Shown here: positions 1 through 10,444 of the stretch, in pieces
Layout of the letters: each line of letters starts with the position of its first letter
Position numbering within the stretch: the first letter of the stretch is position 1
Source of the DNA: Cellulomonas sp.
Lineage (GTDB): Bacteria > Actinomycetota > Actinomycetes > Actinomycetales > Cellulomonadaceae
DNA length: 64,000 nucleotides
NCBI RefSeq assembly: GCF_015234515.1
Contig: NZ_JADGMY010000023.1
Location: 618,366-682,365 of the forward strand
Reading direction: 5' to 3'
The notes under the pieces: generated by a model
Seen by the model: only the letters and a program-made list of their open reading frames with translations
Database searches by the model: none
What the model was told of the DNA's origin: nothing
Made by a program: the position numbers and the translations under genes

Positions 1-387
1 CGGCTTCGACGACTCGACCAGGACCACTCCATCCGGATCTGGTCCGGTTTCCGTGATGTCGCTGGTGAAGCCTGCGCACGTTTGGCAATCTGGCGCTGTC
101 AGGCGCGTCCACTCCGAGACGTCAGCCGTCGCGGAGGCGTGGTTGAGCACAGCTATGGCGTACCGCGCGGCGGCCTCGGCGCCGGTGATGTCGGCACTAC
201 TCATCTCCGCCGGCAAGGGGGGCGCCGTAGTGGTGGCGCTCGATGTCGTCGTAGCAGCGACACTCGGTTCCGCTGTCAGTGTCGCCACCGCAGTCGATTC
301 CGCAGGCACAGCGGGACCGGTGCACGCACCCAACATCAGCCCCACACCTGCGACGGCAGCGAGCCGCCTGCGCCTATGCATCCTCAT
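1..387 (-). CDS. putative lipoprotein, DUF6318-like, truncated by window start
   Basis: Minus-strand translation from ATG at 387: MRMHRRRRLAAVAGVGLMLGACTGPAVPAEST..., lipobox LGAC, conserved-looking YAIAVLNHASATADVSEWTRLTAPDCQTC; open to window edge. Confidence 0.7.
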   Translation of the reverse strand, partial: MRMHRRRRLAAVAGVGLMLGACTGPAVPAESTAVATLTAEPSVAATTTSSATTTAPPLPAEMSSADITGAEAAARYAIAVLNHASATADVSEWTRLTAPDCQTCAGFTSDITETGPDPDGVVLVESSKP

Positions 388-495
388 GCCGGAAAAGTAC
401 CGGTTCAGCACCTCCAGGGGTGCAGGTCGGTTCGACCTGTGGACAAGCGATCCGATCCATCACGGATGCCTTCAACGGTCCCGCGCGGCACCGAG

Positions 496-3400
496 CTAGG
501 TCTGGGCGGCGGCGGCGATCTCCTCCGCGACGACGTCTGCCTCGGCCAGTGCCCGCCATGCGGGCACCCGGAGGACCTGCCAGCCGAGCCCTTCCAGCAC
601 GGCGTCGCGAGCGAGGTCCTGTCGCCGCTGTCGCCCGCGGACGTCGGTGTGGTGCGCGCCGTCCACCTCGATGTTCAGAGGGCCAGTCGGGGTGTCGAGC
701 GCCAGGTCCAGCTCGTATCCCTCGACGATCTCCTTGAGCCGGGGCGTGCGGCCCGCTCGGGCAAGCGACGCGAACAGCCGTCGCTCAGCGTCGGAGTGCA
801 GTCCGCGGTTCTCCCGCAGCTCAGAGACGGCGTCGCGTTCGGTCGCATCCGCCCCAGCGAGGGCGACGAGCGTCCGCAGCGTCGGTACAGCCAGCGACTC
901 GATCGCAGCGACATCAGCAACAACGACGAGCGCGCGCCTCGCGCGGGACACGGCGACGTTGACGAGGTTGCGCTGGTCCTCGACCCAGCGCAACGTCCCT
1001 GGACCGGCATCTGCGCTCACCACGGGCGAGAACAAGACGACCTCACACTGGCCACCTTGGAAGCGGTGCGCCGTACCGACACGGATACGCGCCGCTGCGT
1101 CTGTGCCGATGGCCCGCCGCAGGCGCTGCTCGATGGCTTGGGCCTGGGCGGCGAAAGGGGTGACGACGCCGAGAGTTCCAGCCTCGTCCGGGTGGTCCCG
1201 GATCCAGCGGACGACGGCGTCGGCTTCTGCTGGGTTGTATGCGCCGCCGCGTGGGCCCGGCAGTACGGCGCCTGGGGTGTCCACGAGCACGAGTCCGCGC
1301 GTTCCAGGCCCATGCTGCGTGACGTCGGTGAGCACCTTCAGCAGCCCACCGTAGAACTCCTCGTTGACGAAGCGGGCGATGGCGGGATGGCAGCGATAGT
1401 GCTCCGTCAGCAGCAGCGGCCGGTCCCCGTAACGCGCCGCGTACGCGGTGTACACGGAGTCGTGCCCGATGGACAAGGCTTGGCGCCGTACCTCGTCCGG
1501 CGTCCAGCCGGCGCCCGCCGCGAGCCGAGCCTGACTGCGACGGTCAAGCGTGACGACCGGTGTGAGCTGGTTCGGATCACCGACGACGACTATGCGACGT
1601 GCCCGGTAGGCGAGCGGCAGGACATGGGCGATCGAGCACTGGCTCGCCTCGTCGACGACGAGCAGATCGAAGAGACCTGCCGTCAGGGGGAACGTTCCCT
1701 GCGCGGAAAGCGCGGTGCACGCCCACCCACCCGCAGTCGGCAGTGCGCGCATGACCGCGTGGGCGCGAGCCGATCGCGCGGCGGTACGCAGGCGGGCCAG
1801 GTGCTGCAGGGCTGCTCGTCCGGCACGAAGGCGCTGTTGGACGGTATCGCGTAGCGCGATCATCCCGGCATCGGCCCAGGCATCTTCAGCGTCCTTGAGG
1901 GCATTGCGGTCGTGCGCGGGGTCGGACGGCCCTGCCGCACGCAGCGCCGATGTCAGGCGAGCGGCGGTGACTTCGGTCGTCGCCCACGCAGCGACGTCCT
2001 CGACGGTGATGCCCGGTCGTGAGGGCCGTGCAGCGGTGACCGCTCTGCGCTCGCGTCGGTGGCGTAACGGACCGCGTCGTGCCGCGCGGCGAGTGAGTCT
2101 CTCGACGGTCGACGCATCGGCGAGCGGGGTGCTCGCCGCGTCCGCCCCCCACAGGCGGCGACGCAGGAGCTCGAGGTCGACGAGCGTCTGAGCCAGGTTC
2201 GCCTCGTCGCGGGTGCGGGCCTCTAGCGCGGTGTGCACCTCTCGACGCGCCGCGGCGGCGGCTTCGAGCTGTCGGCGAATCACCTGTGGCGATGGGCCGC
2301 GTTCGAGCTCGCGCCCCGCGATCTCCTCAAGCTGCTGGGGCAAGCGGTCGCGCACCTCCCGGTTGCCCGTACGCAGCAGCAGCACCGGGTCGAGGCTCGC
2401 GCACCTGCCGACTGGTTCGTCGACGGCGCCGTTGTTCGTCGAGGTCACCAGGACGCTGCGTCCGCCCAGCCACTGGTTCGCCACCACTGACGCGACCAGC
2501 TGGCTCTTGCCGGTTCCCGGTGGGCCGGTGACGACGGTCAGGTCGCGGGTGAGCGCGGCCGCCACGGCTTGCTCCTGGGCGTCGTTGAGCGTCAGCTTCG
2601 CGAAGGCTGACGGGGCGAGTGATAGCGGCTCCGCCTCCCGCGCAGGTGGCACGGGCTCGTCGACCGACCGCACCAGTGGTGCCGCCGCTGTCGCAGTCCA
2701 GTCCGTGCGGTTCCTCAGCTCCGTAAGCTCCTCGATGAGCGCGCGAGTGGCGAGCGTCGACGGGCCCCGGACGAGGGCAGCGAGGTTGTGAAGCCCGCTC
2801 TCGGGCCGAGATGGGGCCCGGACGGCATCAGGATCGAGCTCGCCGAGCACGGAGATTCCGAGCGCTCGCGCGATGCGTTCAGCGGCCGCGGCGACGGCAC
2901 GGGCGTCACCGAATCCGATTCCTGCTCCGACAGCATCCTGAGCAGCGGCAACTTGCTCAGCGGTTCCGTACTCCTCGGACAGCAGCGCCGGATTCACATA
3001 CGGTTCATCGTCACCAGGGACGACGATGCCGTCGGCACCTCCCGACGTGAGCTCGGTGAGGAAGACCGGTGTCACCCGCGCCGTGCCCGCGCGGTCCTCC
3101 ACGATGGCGAGCGGCCAGCCGTACAGAACGACGTCCTGCGCCGACGTGCTCGCGACGAACCTCTGGCCCTCGGGCGTCAGCACCAGCGCGTCGCCGCGGC
3201 CTGTGATCAGCTCCTCGCGGACGAGCGGGAGAAGCTGCCGACGCGACGTGTCGCTCACCAGGGGTGCAGCTGGCATGGCTGCGAGGCGGAGGGCTGCCAG
3301 ATGGTAGTCGATGAGGGCCTGCCAACGGTCGCGGGTTACGGGCCCGGTCGCCGTCGAAGCGTCGGGTCGGGACGTGGTGGCGGGTGCCGGACCCGTGCTC

Positions 3401-3534
3401 GAGACGGTGGGACAACGGATGCACGTCGTCTGCTTGGTCGTCGGTTCCCACCTCGCCGACGTGCCGATGGTGAGCTCGCGCCCGCAGCGGCGGCAGCGCG
3501 CGGCGAATCGGAGCGGGAGGATGCGGTCGCTCAC
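496..3534 (-). CDS. SF1 (UPF1-like) DNA/RNA helicase with N-terminal zinc ribbon and C-terminal DUF559/Vsr-like nuclease domain
   Basis: CRRCG...CIRC zinc ribbon; Walker A VVTGPPGTGKSQ; DLLVVDEASQC; VVVGDPNQLTP; C-term YELDLALDTPTGPLNIEVDGAHHTD...LGWQVLRVPAW restriction-endonuclease-like fold. Confidence 0.88.
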   Translation of the reverse strand: MSDRILPLRFAARCRRCGRELTIGTSARWEPTTKQTTCIRCPTVSSTGPAPATTSRPDASTATGPVTRDRWQALIDYHLAALRLAAMPAAPLVSDTSRRQLLPLVREELITGRGDALVLTPEGQRFVASTSAQDVVLYGWPLAIVEDRAGTARVTPVFLTELTSGGADGIVVPGDDEPYVNPALLSEEYGTAEQVAAAQDAVGAGIGFGDARAVAAAAERIARALGISVLGELDPDAVRAPSRPESGLHNLAALVRGPSTLATRALIEELTELRNRTDWTATAAAPLVRSVDEPVPPAREAEPLSLAPSAFAKLTLNDAQEQAVAAALTRDLTVVTGPPGTGKSQLVASVVANQWLGGRSVLVTSTNNGAVDEPVGRCASLDPVLLLRTGNREVRDRLPQQLEEIAGRELERGPSPQVIRRQLEAAAAARREVHTALEARTRDEANLAQTLVDLELLRRRLWGADAASTPLADASTVERLTRRAARRGPLRHRRERRAVTAARPSRPGITVEDVAAWATTEVTAARLTSALRAAGPSDPAHDRNALKDAEDAWADAGMIALRDTVQQRLRAGRAALQHLARLRTAARSARAHAVMRALPTAGGWACTALSAQGTFPLTAGLFDLLVVDEASQCSIAHVLPLAYRARRIVVVGDPNQLTPVVTLDRRSQARLAAGAGWTPDEVRRQALSIGHDSVYTAYAARYGDRPLLLTEHYRCHPAIARFVNEEFYGGLLKVLTDVTQHGPGTRGLVLVDTPGAVLPGPRGGAYNPAEADAVVRWIRDHPDEAGTLGVVTPFAAQAQAIEQRLRRAIGTDAAARIRVGTAHRFQGGQCEVVLFSPVVSADAGPGTLRWVEDQRNLVNVAVSRARRALVVVADVAAIESLAVPTLRTLVALAGADATERDAVSELRENRGLHSDAERRLFASLARAGRTPRLKEIVEGYELDLALDTPTGPLNIEVDGAHHTDVRGRQRRQDLARDAVLEGLGWQVLRVPAWRALAEADVVAEEIAAAAQT

Positions 3535-3701
3535 GCGGCGGCCCCGAGGCGCGTGGTCACGTGACGATCGAACCGCATGGAGGTGACATCGGCCGTCGAG
3601 GGCGGTCGCTCAACCATGCGCTGACGATCTCCAGCTCGATGTGAACCCGGCGGACACCTCCGCCCGGCACAATGGCGAGGTAATGGACGAGGGGTCAGTC
3701 C

Positions 3702-5492
3702 GTGAACCTGTCGGGTCGACCGAACGGAGCTGTGGTGGCGGGGGAGACGATCGCGAGGTTCGCCTTCGACTCGCGGGCTGTGGATCGCTGGTCGCGCGCG
3801 GACCGGCGCCACATGAACTGGCCGGTCGTGTACGTGATCGACGACCAGCTGGCAACGACGAAACCTGGTGCACGAACGTCCGTATACGTAGGAGAGTCGC
3901 TCAGCGCAGCCACGCGGATGCGTCAGCATCTGGATGCCACGAACAAGCAGGGCTTGCGTACCGTCCGAGTGATCATCGACGACGAGTTCAACAAGTCGGT
4001 GTGCCTCGACCTCGAGGCGTACCTCATCGGTCTGTTCTCCGGCGACGACGCGCACCGGGTGATCAACCTGAACGTCGGGGTAAGGGACGCGGACTACTTC
4101 CAGCGCGAGAGGTACCGGCGCCAGTTTCGCGAGGTCTTCGAGGCGCTGCGGGCCGAAGGTCTCTTCTCCCGGTCGCTGCCGGAGATCGAGAACAGCAACC
4201 TCTTCAAGCTCTCGCCGTTCAAGGCGCTGAGCGAGGACCAGGCAGTGGCCGTGGAGGGCATCCTCGAGGGCCTTTTCGCCGATCTCACCGCTGACGTCGG
4301 CCGTTCGATCGTCATTCAGGGTAGCCCTGGTACGGGCAAAACGGTCGTCGCAATCTACCTCATGAAGGTGCTGCTCGACATCGCGCGCACCTACACCGAC
4401 GACGACATCGACCAAGATGGTCTGTTCGTCGACTTCTTCGCCGCAGGTTATCGCGAGCTTCTCCACGGCTTCCGCATCGGGCTCGTCGTGCCGCAGCAGT
4501 CCCTGCGGGCGTCGATCAAGGCTGTGTTCGCCAAGACGCCCGGCCTGCGACCCGAGATGGTGCTCTCGCCGTTCGACGTGGGGAAGGCGACGGACAAGTA
4601 CGACCTCCTGATCGTCGACGAGGCACACCGGCTCAGCCAGCGCGCCAACCAGCCGTCGGGTCCGCAGAACCAGATGTTCCGCCACATCACCGAGCGGTTG
4701 TTCGGGTACGACGACGTGAGCCGCACGCAGCTGGACTGGATCAGAGCCCAGAGCAAGCAAGCGGTGTTCCTGGTGGACGGTGACCAGAGTGTGCGCCCGG
4801 CGGATCTGCCGACTGCCGCCATCGCGGACCTAGTGTCGGAGGCGCGTCGAGATGCGCGTTGGTACCCGCTGATGTCGCAGATGCGGGTCGCAGCGGGGGC
4901 GGATTACGTGCAGTACGTCAGGGATGTCCTCACCGGGCGACCTGGCCTCGCGCGGCAGGTCTTCGAGGGCTACGATCTGCGGTTTTACGATGATCTAGCT
5001 GCCATGCGGGACGCCGTTCGGCGTCGTGACGACACGCACTCGCTCGCCCGGCTCGTCGCCGGGTACGCCTGGGACTGGGTCAGCAAGAAGGACCCAACTG
5101 CCTTCGACATTATCATCGGCGGAGTCGCAATGCGGTGGAACTCTGCCGAAAAGGACTGGATCAACTCCTCGGCGTCCGTCGACGAAGTCGGGTCTATCCA
5201 CACCGTCCAGGGGTATGACCTGAACTACGCCGGTGTGATCATCGGGAAGGAGTTGCGCTACGACGCGCGGTCCGGGCGGTTGCTCGTCGATCGAGCGTCC
5301 TACCGGGACCGTAAGGGCAAGGAGAACAATCCGACGCTCGGTGTGCGCTACTCGGACGAGGATCTACTGCGGTACATCGTGAACATCTATAGCGTGCTGC
5401 TGACGCGGGGCATGCTTGGAACATATGTGTATGTCTGTGACCCGGAACTTCGTGAATACCTTCGGGGATTCTTCAGCAATGTCCCCGGATGA
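3702..5492 (+). CDS. GIY-YIG nuclease-like N-terminus fused to DUF2075 (Schlafen-like) P-loop helicase
   Basis: N-term VVYVIDD...YVGES...RMRQHL...LEAYLIGLF...NLN; Walker A IVIQGSPGTGKTVVAIYLMK; DLLIVDEAHRLSQ; VFLVDGDQSVRP; SIHTVQGYDLNYAGVIIG. Confidence 0.85.
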   Translation: MNLSGRPNGAVVAGETIARFAFDSRAVDRWSRADRRHMNWPVVYVIDDQLATTKPGARTSVYVGESLSAATRMRQHLDATNKQGLRTVRVIIDDEFNKSVCLDLEAYLIGLFSGDDAHRVINLNVGVRDADYFQRERYRRQFREVFEALRAEGLFSRSLPEIENSNLFKLSPFKALSEDQAVAVEGILEGLFADLTADVGRSIVIQGSPGTGKTVVAIYLMKVLLDIARTYTDDDIDQDGLFVDFFAAGYRELLHGFRIGLVVPQQSLRASIKAVFAKTPGLRPEMVLSPFDVGKATDKYDLLIVDEAHRLSQRANQPSGPQNQMFRHITERLFGYDDVSRTQLDWIRAQSKQAVFLVDGDQSVRPADLPTAAIADLVSEARRDARWYPLMSQMRVAAGADYVQYVRDVLTGRPGLARQVFEGYDLRFYDDLAAMRDAVRRRDDTHSLARLVAGYAWDWVSKKDPTAFDIIIGGVAMRWNSAEKDWINSSASVDEVGSIHTVQGYDLNYAGVIIGKELRYDARSGRLLVDRASYRDRKGKENNPTLGVRYSDEDLLRYIVNIYSVLLTRGMLGTYVYVCDPELREYLRGFFSNVPG

Positions 5493-5637
5493 GGAGTGGA
5501 GACTGCCGAGCGGCGCGCTCTCTGAGTAACCATCTCGGAGCCTGTCTGTCCTCCTTGCGAGTGTGCGCGCCCGGTTGCGGACGTACACCCGGAGGCCACC
5601 AAGCAGACCGCGACGGCAATGAGGGCAATCTGTCCGT

Positions 5638-5662
5638 CCTTCCGGCATGGCCGGAAGGTTTT
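5638..5662 (+). terminator. Rho-independent terminator downstream of the DUF2075 gene region
   Basis: Perfect 9-bp stem CCTTCCGGC-ATG-GCCGGAAGG followed by TTTT. Confidence 0.7.
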
Positions 5663-5899
5663 GATTGAAAGTGACTCGGTCGGTGCGTTGTCTCGCATCT
5701 GTGGGCAGCGCCGAACGCTGCGATCAGCCCCTTCCGCGTCGCTGTCAGTCGTCCGTCCTAGGATCTCTCCCGATCACGAAGCTCGGCCTCAAGCCCTCCG
5801 GCTGGCCGACTGGCAACCGCGCTGAGCGCACGGTGCCCCCGGAGGAAGATCCGCCCGTGCCGCCGGCACGGGAAGCTGCTCGACCTGACGGAGTACCCC

Positions 5900-6538
5900 G
5901 TGCCTGATCTGCACCTCGACGACCCCACCCACCTCGCGTGCGCCTCCGACGCTCCCGGCCACGTCGTCCAGCCGGACCTCGTCGCCCGCGCTGTCCGGGC
6001 CGCTGGCACCCCGTGGCGGCTGACGGGCGTCGGCCCGCATCGCATCGAGCTCGTCGGTCCCTCGGGTGAGCGGGCGAGCTGGTGGCTGCACGACTTCAAG
6101 CCATTCATGCAGCACCTCCGTACCGCCGACCCGACGGTGTGGGTGTACGACTTCGGGGTCGTGCGCGTCGGCGGCCGGTACGTCGCCGTCACGTCGCGCG
6201 AGCACTGGACCCCCTGCGCGCGAGTGGCTGCGCGTCAGCCGGGCACGCGGGTCGCGTGGCTCGTCGCGATGCTGCAGCCGCGGGCGGACGCCGAGGGCGC
6301 TGACCTCCTCCCCCCGCACACGGCCACGCTCTACCACCTCGACCCGCCCTACCAGCGGGGCCGGCTCGCCAACGCCCCGATCGACTGGGTGCTCGTCCTG
6401 GCCTACCCGCGCGAAGGCGGAGGAACCACGGCGATCTACGAGGCTGACGCGACGGGCCGGCTCGTGTCGCCCTGGGACCTGCCGGGCAGCCACGACGACG
6501 GGATCGATCACGTCCGAGCCCTGCAGGGACTCGGTTAG
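5900..6538 (+). CDS. hypothetical protein (212 aa)
   Basis: GTG start, strong GC3 codon bias, ends TAG. Confidence 0.65.
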   Translation: MPDLHLDDPTHLACASDAPGHVVQPDLVARAVRAAGTPWRLTGVGPHRIELVGPSGERASWWLHDFKPFMQHLRTADPTVWVYDFGVVRVGGRYVAVTSREHWTPCARVAARQPGTRVAWLVAMLQPRADAEGADLLPPHTATLYHLDPPYQRGRLANAPIDWVLVLAYPREGGGTTAIYEADATGRLVSPWDLPGSHDDGIDHVRALQGLG

Positions 6539-6782
6539 GAGATCACCCTGCCCCCAGCGCGGGACCGCTGACGGCCGTCGGCTCGGACGTCCCGCTGGTC
6601 GCAGCGAGCCGATGTGTCGATCGGCTCGGTCCTCGGCAGGCGCGGTGCCGCCCGGATCCTGCGGTGCGGGTGCGGGCGTCCAGGGGTCGACGCAGGATGG
6701 AACGGCGCCGGGGCGCCCGGTGCGGCCCGCTCGTCGCCCCGGGTGCCGGGCAGGCCCTTCGCAGGACCGAGGGGGAACACGC

Positions 6783-6965
6783 ATGGGCATCGACGACCTC
6801 AAGGGCAAGGCGTCCGACGCGGTGCAGGGAGAGAAGGGCGAGCAGGGGAGCGACGCGGCCCTGGAGAAGGGGTCCGACGCGGCGTCGTCCGCCACGGGCG
6901 GCAAGCACGACGAGCAGCTCGACAAGGCGCAGTCGGCGGCGGACAAGAAGATCGGCGACCAGTGA
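6783..6965 (+). CDS. small Rv0909/MT0933-like antitoxin-family protein
   Basis: MGIDDLKGKASDAVQGEKGEQGSDAALEKGSDAASSATGGKHDEQLDKAQSAADKKIGDQ; SD-like gagggggaac upstream. Confidence 0.6.
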   Translation: MGIDDLKGKASDAVQGEKGEQGSDAALEKGSDAASSATGGKHDEQLDKAQSAADKKIGDQ

Positions 6966-7020
6966 CGACCTCCGTCCGGGCCGGGCGCGGTGCCCGGCCC
7001 GGGCGGACGAGAGGAGCGGC

Positions 7021-7257
7021 ATGAGCAAGGACGTGACGGGCACGGGGGCGACGGAGATCGAGCCGACGGGGACGGGCGCCGACGCCGGGCTCGCCGAGGC
7101 GCTCGACGAGACGTCGGGGCCGACCGAGAACCCCCAGGGCCCCCGCGGGGACGGGCCGACGTTCGACAGGACGGGGAGCCCCGTGTCGCCGTCGTCAGGA
7201 GGTGACCTGGAGGGCGACGCCATGGACGGACATGACGGGCAGGACGACGACCGGTGA
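7021..7257 (+). CDS. small acidic hypothetical protein
   Basis: ATG preceded by gagaggagcggc (SD-like); 78 aa. Confidence 0.5.
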   Translation: MSKDVTGTGATEIEPTGTGADAGLAEALDETSGPTENPQGPRGDGPTFDRTGSPVSPSSGGDLEGDAMDGHDGQDDDR

Positions 7258-7819
7258 GCGCCCAGCCCGACGCGACCGCGGTCGAGAATGACTTGTGAGG
7301 CGCCCTAGCGGTGACGACCCGCGGGACCGGGGTTGGCGGCCGCGGGTCCTACCCACGTCGCCTCGCATCCGCACCGCGAGAGCGGGCCGTGGCGAACACG
7401 TTTCACACAGTCCTGGCGCCGAGATGCAGGCGGCCGTCAGAGCCTGACCGCGTTCGGGTCGACCCGCGTCGCCGTCCAGGTCGACTGCGCGGTCGGCGCT
7501 TTCCTCGTTCTGCTGCGGGTGACGCGTTGGGTGCGGGGGGCGGGTTCGGTTCGCCACTGAACGACAGGCGTGCGTAGTCCTGCCCGAGTTCCGGGTCCAT
7601 GTGCGGAGGATGCCGCAGGTCGTGTCCGTGGAAGTGATGTAGTCGTCGGGCGTTCGGTGCCTGACCACTGGGCATGCTCTACAGCCGACGTCGGAAGCTG
7701 CCGAGATACCAGGCAGAGCATCGTCACCACGATGTCCTTCTTGTGTTCCGGATCATGAGGTGTGCACCGCTACGGTGTCGACGGGCCGCGACGAAGTGGC
7801 GCTATGGGGGAGAGACAGC

Positions 7820-10444
7820 GTGAGTGACTCAGTCGTCGAGGACGCGGCCTGGAACGCGTTCACCGGTTTCACCTCCAGGTCCCAGCCGCATGAGGTGATC
7901 CAGGGACTGCGAGCAATGGGGTTCCCCGAGGACAGGCTCGACGCCTTGCTGGCCAGGCACGAGCTCAAGGCCCGGGAGATCATCCAGCTGCGCGAGCCGC
8001 TGGGCATCTCGCGTGAGGGGCGGGTGCCCTGGTACATCGGCCCTCGCTCGGGCGACGTCAACTGGCCCCCGCTGGAGAAGCGGTTGGTGCGAAAGCTGGG
8101 CAGCGAGTCCGCTGCGAAGATCGACGCTGCATCCAGCAAGGTGGTAGCGATGCTGGACCACCCGGCGACGCCGGAGTTCGCGGCGAAGGGGCTCGTCGTC
8201 GGTCACGTGCAGTCGGGGAAGACATCTAACTTCACTGCCGTCATCTGCAAGGCGGCAGACCGCGGGTATCGCATGTTTATTGTGCTGTCCGGCGTTCACA
8301 ACGCTCTGAGGGCTCAGACGCAGGCGCGTCTCGTGAGCGACATCGTCGGCGCAAATCCGACCTTCTGGCACCAGATCACGAGCGCGGAGCGCGATTTCGT
8401 ACCGCCTGCGAATGCGGCCTCACTCCTCGCGGTCAAGGACCAGGCACTACTGCTTGTCGTGAAGAAGAACGCGGTGGTCCTGCGCAAGTTGCGTCGGTGG
8501 CTCCTGAGCGCTTCCGAGCATCTGGCGCAGGTCCCGACACTCATCATCGACGACGAGGCGGACCAGGCGACAGTTGCTACGAAGACCATCAACCCGCTCA
8601 TCGCCGACATCGTGGAAGGTCTGCCAAAGGTCTGCTACGTGGGCTACACCGCGACGCCCTTCGCCAACCTGGTCATCGATCCGTCCGATGAGCGGGACTT
8701 CTACCCGCGCGACTTCGTCCTGAGTCTCGAACGGCCGAGCTCCTATCAGGGTCCGGAGACGCTCTTCGGCAGGCGAGCGCTGGACGGCGAGGACCCTGCC
8801 GACGTCCCTGGCGGACTCGACGTCATTCGGGACATCGCAGAGGAGGAGCTTCCCGACCTGCGTCCACGGAGCAGGGCCGACATCCCCGGGTTTGCGCCGC
8901 GGATCACGGACTCGTTACGGGACGCACTCCTGTGGTTCTGGCTCGCAACGGCCGCCCGTAGATGTCGCTCCGGGACGGCCGAGCACTCGTCGATGCTCGT
9001 CCACGCGCACTCAGACACACGGGTTCACGACTCGTACGCGGAGCCCCTCCGCCAGTTCAGGAGCTTGACGCTCGGGGCTCTCCGATCCGGTGACACGCGG
9101 TTGGAGACCGAGCTGCGCCGTCTCTGGCACGACGAGACCTCCCGAGTACCCGCGTCCGAGCTCGGCGAGTCGCCCCTGGCGTTTGCGGACGTGTTCGCCC
9201 TGCTGACTGCCGTCGTCAGTGACACGGACGTCATCCTCGACCACTATCGCAGCCAGGATCGCCTCAACTACGACGGCGGGCCGCGCACCGTCATTGCTGT
9301 CGGTGGCAACACGCTGTCCCGAGGGCTGACGCTGGAGGGCCTGGTCGTCAGCTTCTTCGTGCGCTCCGCGGACGTGTACGACACCCTGCTCCAGATGGGC
9401 CGGTGGTTCGGGTACCGGCCGGGCTACTCGGACTTGCCGCGCATCTGGATGCCGGCACAGCTTCGCGACTGGTACGCCCACCTCGCCACGGTGGAGGAGG
9501 AGATCCGTCGGGAGATCGATCGCTATCTCGTCGAGCACAAGTCACCCCTCGACCTCGCGGTCCGCATCCGCTCGCACCCGAAGATGAGGATCAGCGCAGC
9601 CGGCAAGATGACGAACGCTGTGCGTGCTGCGGCGGCTTACGGCGGCGAGCTGGTTGAGTCCCGCTACTTCCCGGTCGCCCCAAAGGAGGAGGCGGGCGCG
9701 TGGCTGGACAGAAATGCAGCGGCGGTCAACGACTTCCTCACCCGCTGCGCGATCCGGGGGCGGGAGGACAGCGCGACGGTGCCGGCCAGCACCGGAAAGG
9801 TGCTTTGGCGGGGTGTGAGCTCGCGTGACGTAGTGACGTTCCTCGAGAGCTACTCCTTCCACGAGAGATCCGTCGAGGCCGATCGCGATCTTCTCGTGCG
9901 GTACATCGACGGTCGTGTCCGTGCCGGCGGGTTGAAGTCGTGGAACGTCGCGGTCATGGGGCAGCCCACGGCGAGGGCCCTCAAGGTCCTCGAGCTTCCT
10001 CACGGTGCGTCCGTGGGCATGGTCCGTCGGTCTCGTCTGAAGAACTCCCCGATCACCGCCTGCGCAGACATCAAGACGCTCTCCGGTTCGCGTGACGAGG
10101 CCATCGACCTTGTCGTGTCCGCCGGGGCTGCGAAGCTGGGCCGGACCGGGTACGCCAGGCTCCGGGTCGAGCAGACGCCCGAGACCGGTCTCGTCCTGCT
10201 GTACCCGATCGACCCTCTGTCGCCCACGACACTCAGGGGTCGCGAAGAGCTCGACGCGCCTGCGGATGTCGTGTGGGGCGCGGCCCTCGTTTTTCCGCAG
10301 CCGTCCGTCGGGAGTGATCTCCCGGTCCACTACGACTTCTTCTCGGCAGACCTGTCCGGGATCTTCCCAGCGCTCGACGAGGACGACGAGGTCGACCTTG
10401 CCATCCTCGACGAGGACCTCGACGGCGTCGAGAGCGACGCATGA
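7820..10444 (+). CDS. Z1 domain-containing SF2 helicase/ATPase
   Basis: VVGHVQSGKTSNF Walker A, LIIDDEADQ, Z1 hallmark LLQMGRWFGYRPGYSDLPRIWM; GTG start at 7820 with GGGGGAGA SD (ORF can extend to 7760). Confidence 0.9.
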   Translation: MSDSVVEDAAWNAFTGFTSRSQPHEVIQGLRAMGFPEDRLDALLARHELKAREIIQLREPLGISREGRVPWYIGPRSGDVNWPPLEKRLVRKLGSESAAKIDAASSKVVAMLDHPATPEFAAKGLVVGHVQSGKTSNFTAVICKAADRGYRMFIVLSGVHNALRAQTQARLVSDIVGANPTFWHQITSAERDFVPPANAASLLAVKDQALLLVVKKNAVVLRKLRRWLLSASEHLAQVPTLIIDDEADQATVATKTINPLIADIVEGLPKVCYVGYTATPFANLVIDPSDERDFYPRDFVLSLERPSSYQGPETLFGRRALDGEDPADVPGGLDVIRDIAEEELPDLRPRSRADIPGFAPRITDSLRDALLWFWLATAARRCRSGTAEHSSMLVHAHSDTRVHDSYAEPLRQFRSLTLGALRSGDTRLETELRRLWHDETSRVPASELGESPLAFADVFALLTAVVSDTDVILDHYRSQDRLNYDGGPRTVIAVGGNTLSRGLTLEGLVVSFFVRSADVYDTLLQMGRWFGYRPGYSDLPRIWMPAQLRDWYAHLATVEEEIRREIDRYLVEHKSPLDLAVRIRSHPKMRISAAGKMTNAVRAAAAYGGELVESRYFPVAPKEEAGAWLDRNAAAVNDFLTRCAIRGREDSATVPASTGKVLWRGVSSRDVVTFLESYSFHERSVEADRDLLVRYIDGRVRAGGLKSWNVAVMGQPTARALKVLELPHGASVGMVRRSRLKNSPITACADIKTLSGSRDEAIDLVVSAGAAKLGRTGYARLRVEQTPETGLVLLYPIDPLSPTTLRGREELDAPADVVWGAALVFPQPSVGSDLPVHYDFFSADLSGIFPALDEDDEVDLAILDEDLDGVESDA

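Noticed and set aside
82-1854. 590-aa plus-strand ORF
   Set aside because: Antisense to the lipoprotein and SF1 helicase, whose motifs are unambiguous.
7258-7819. Several short ORFs in the gap before the Z1 gene
   Set aside because: No SD, poor codon bias, mutually overlapping frames; treated as noncoding.
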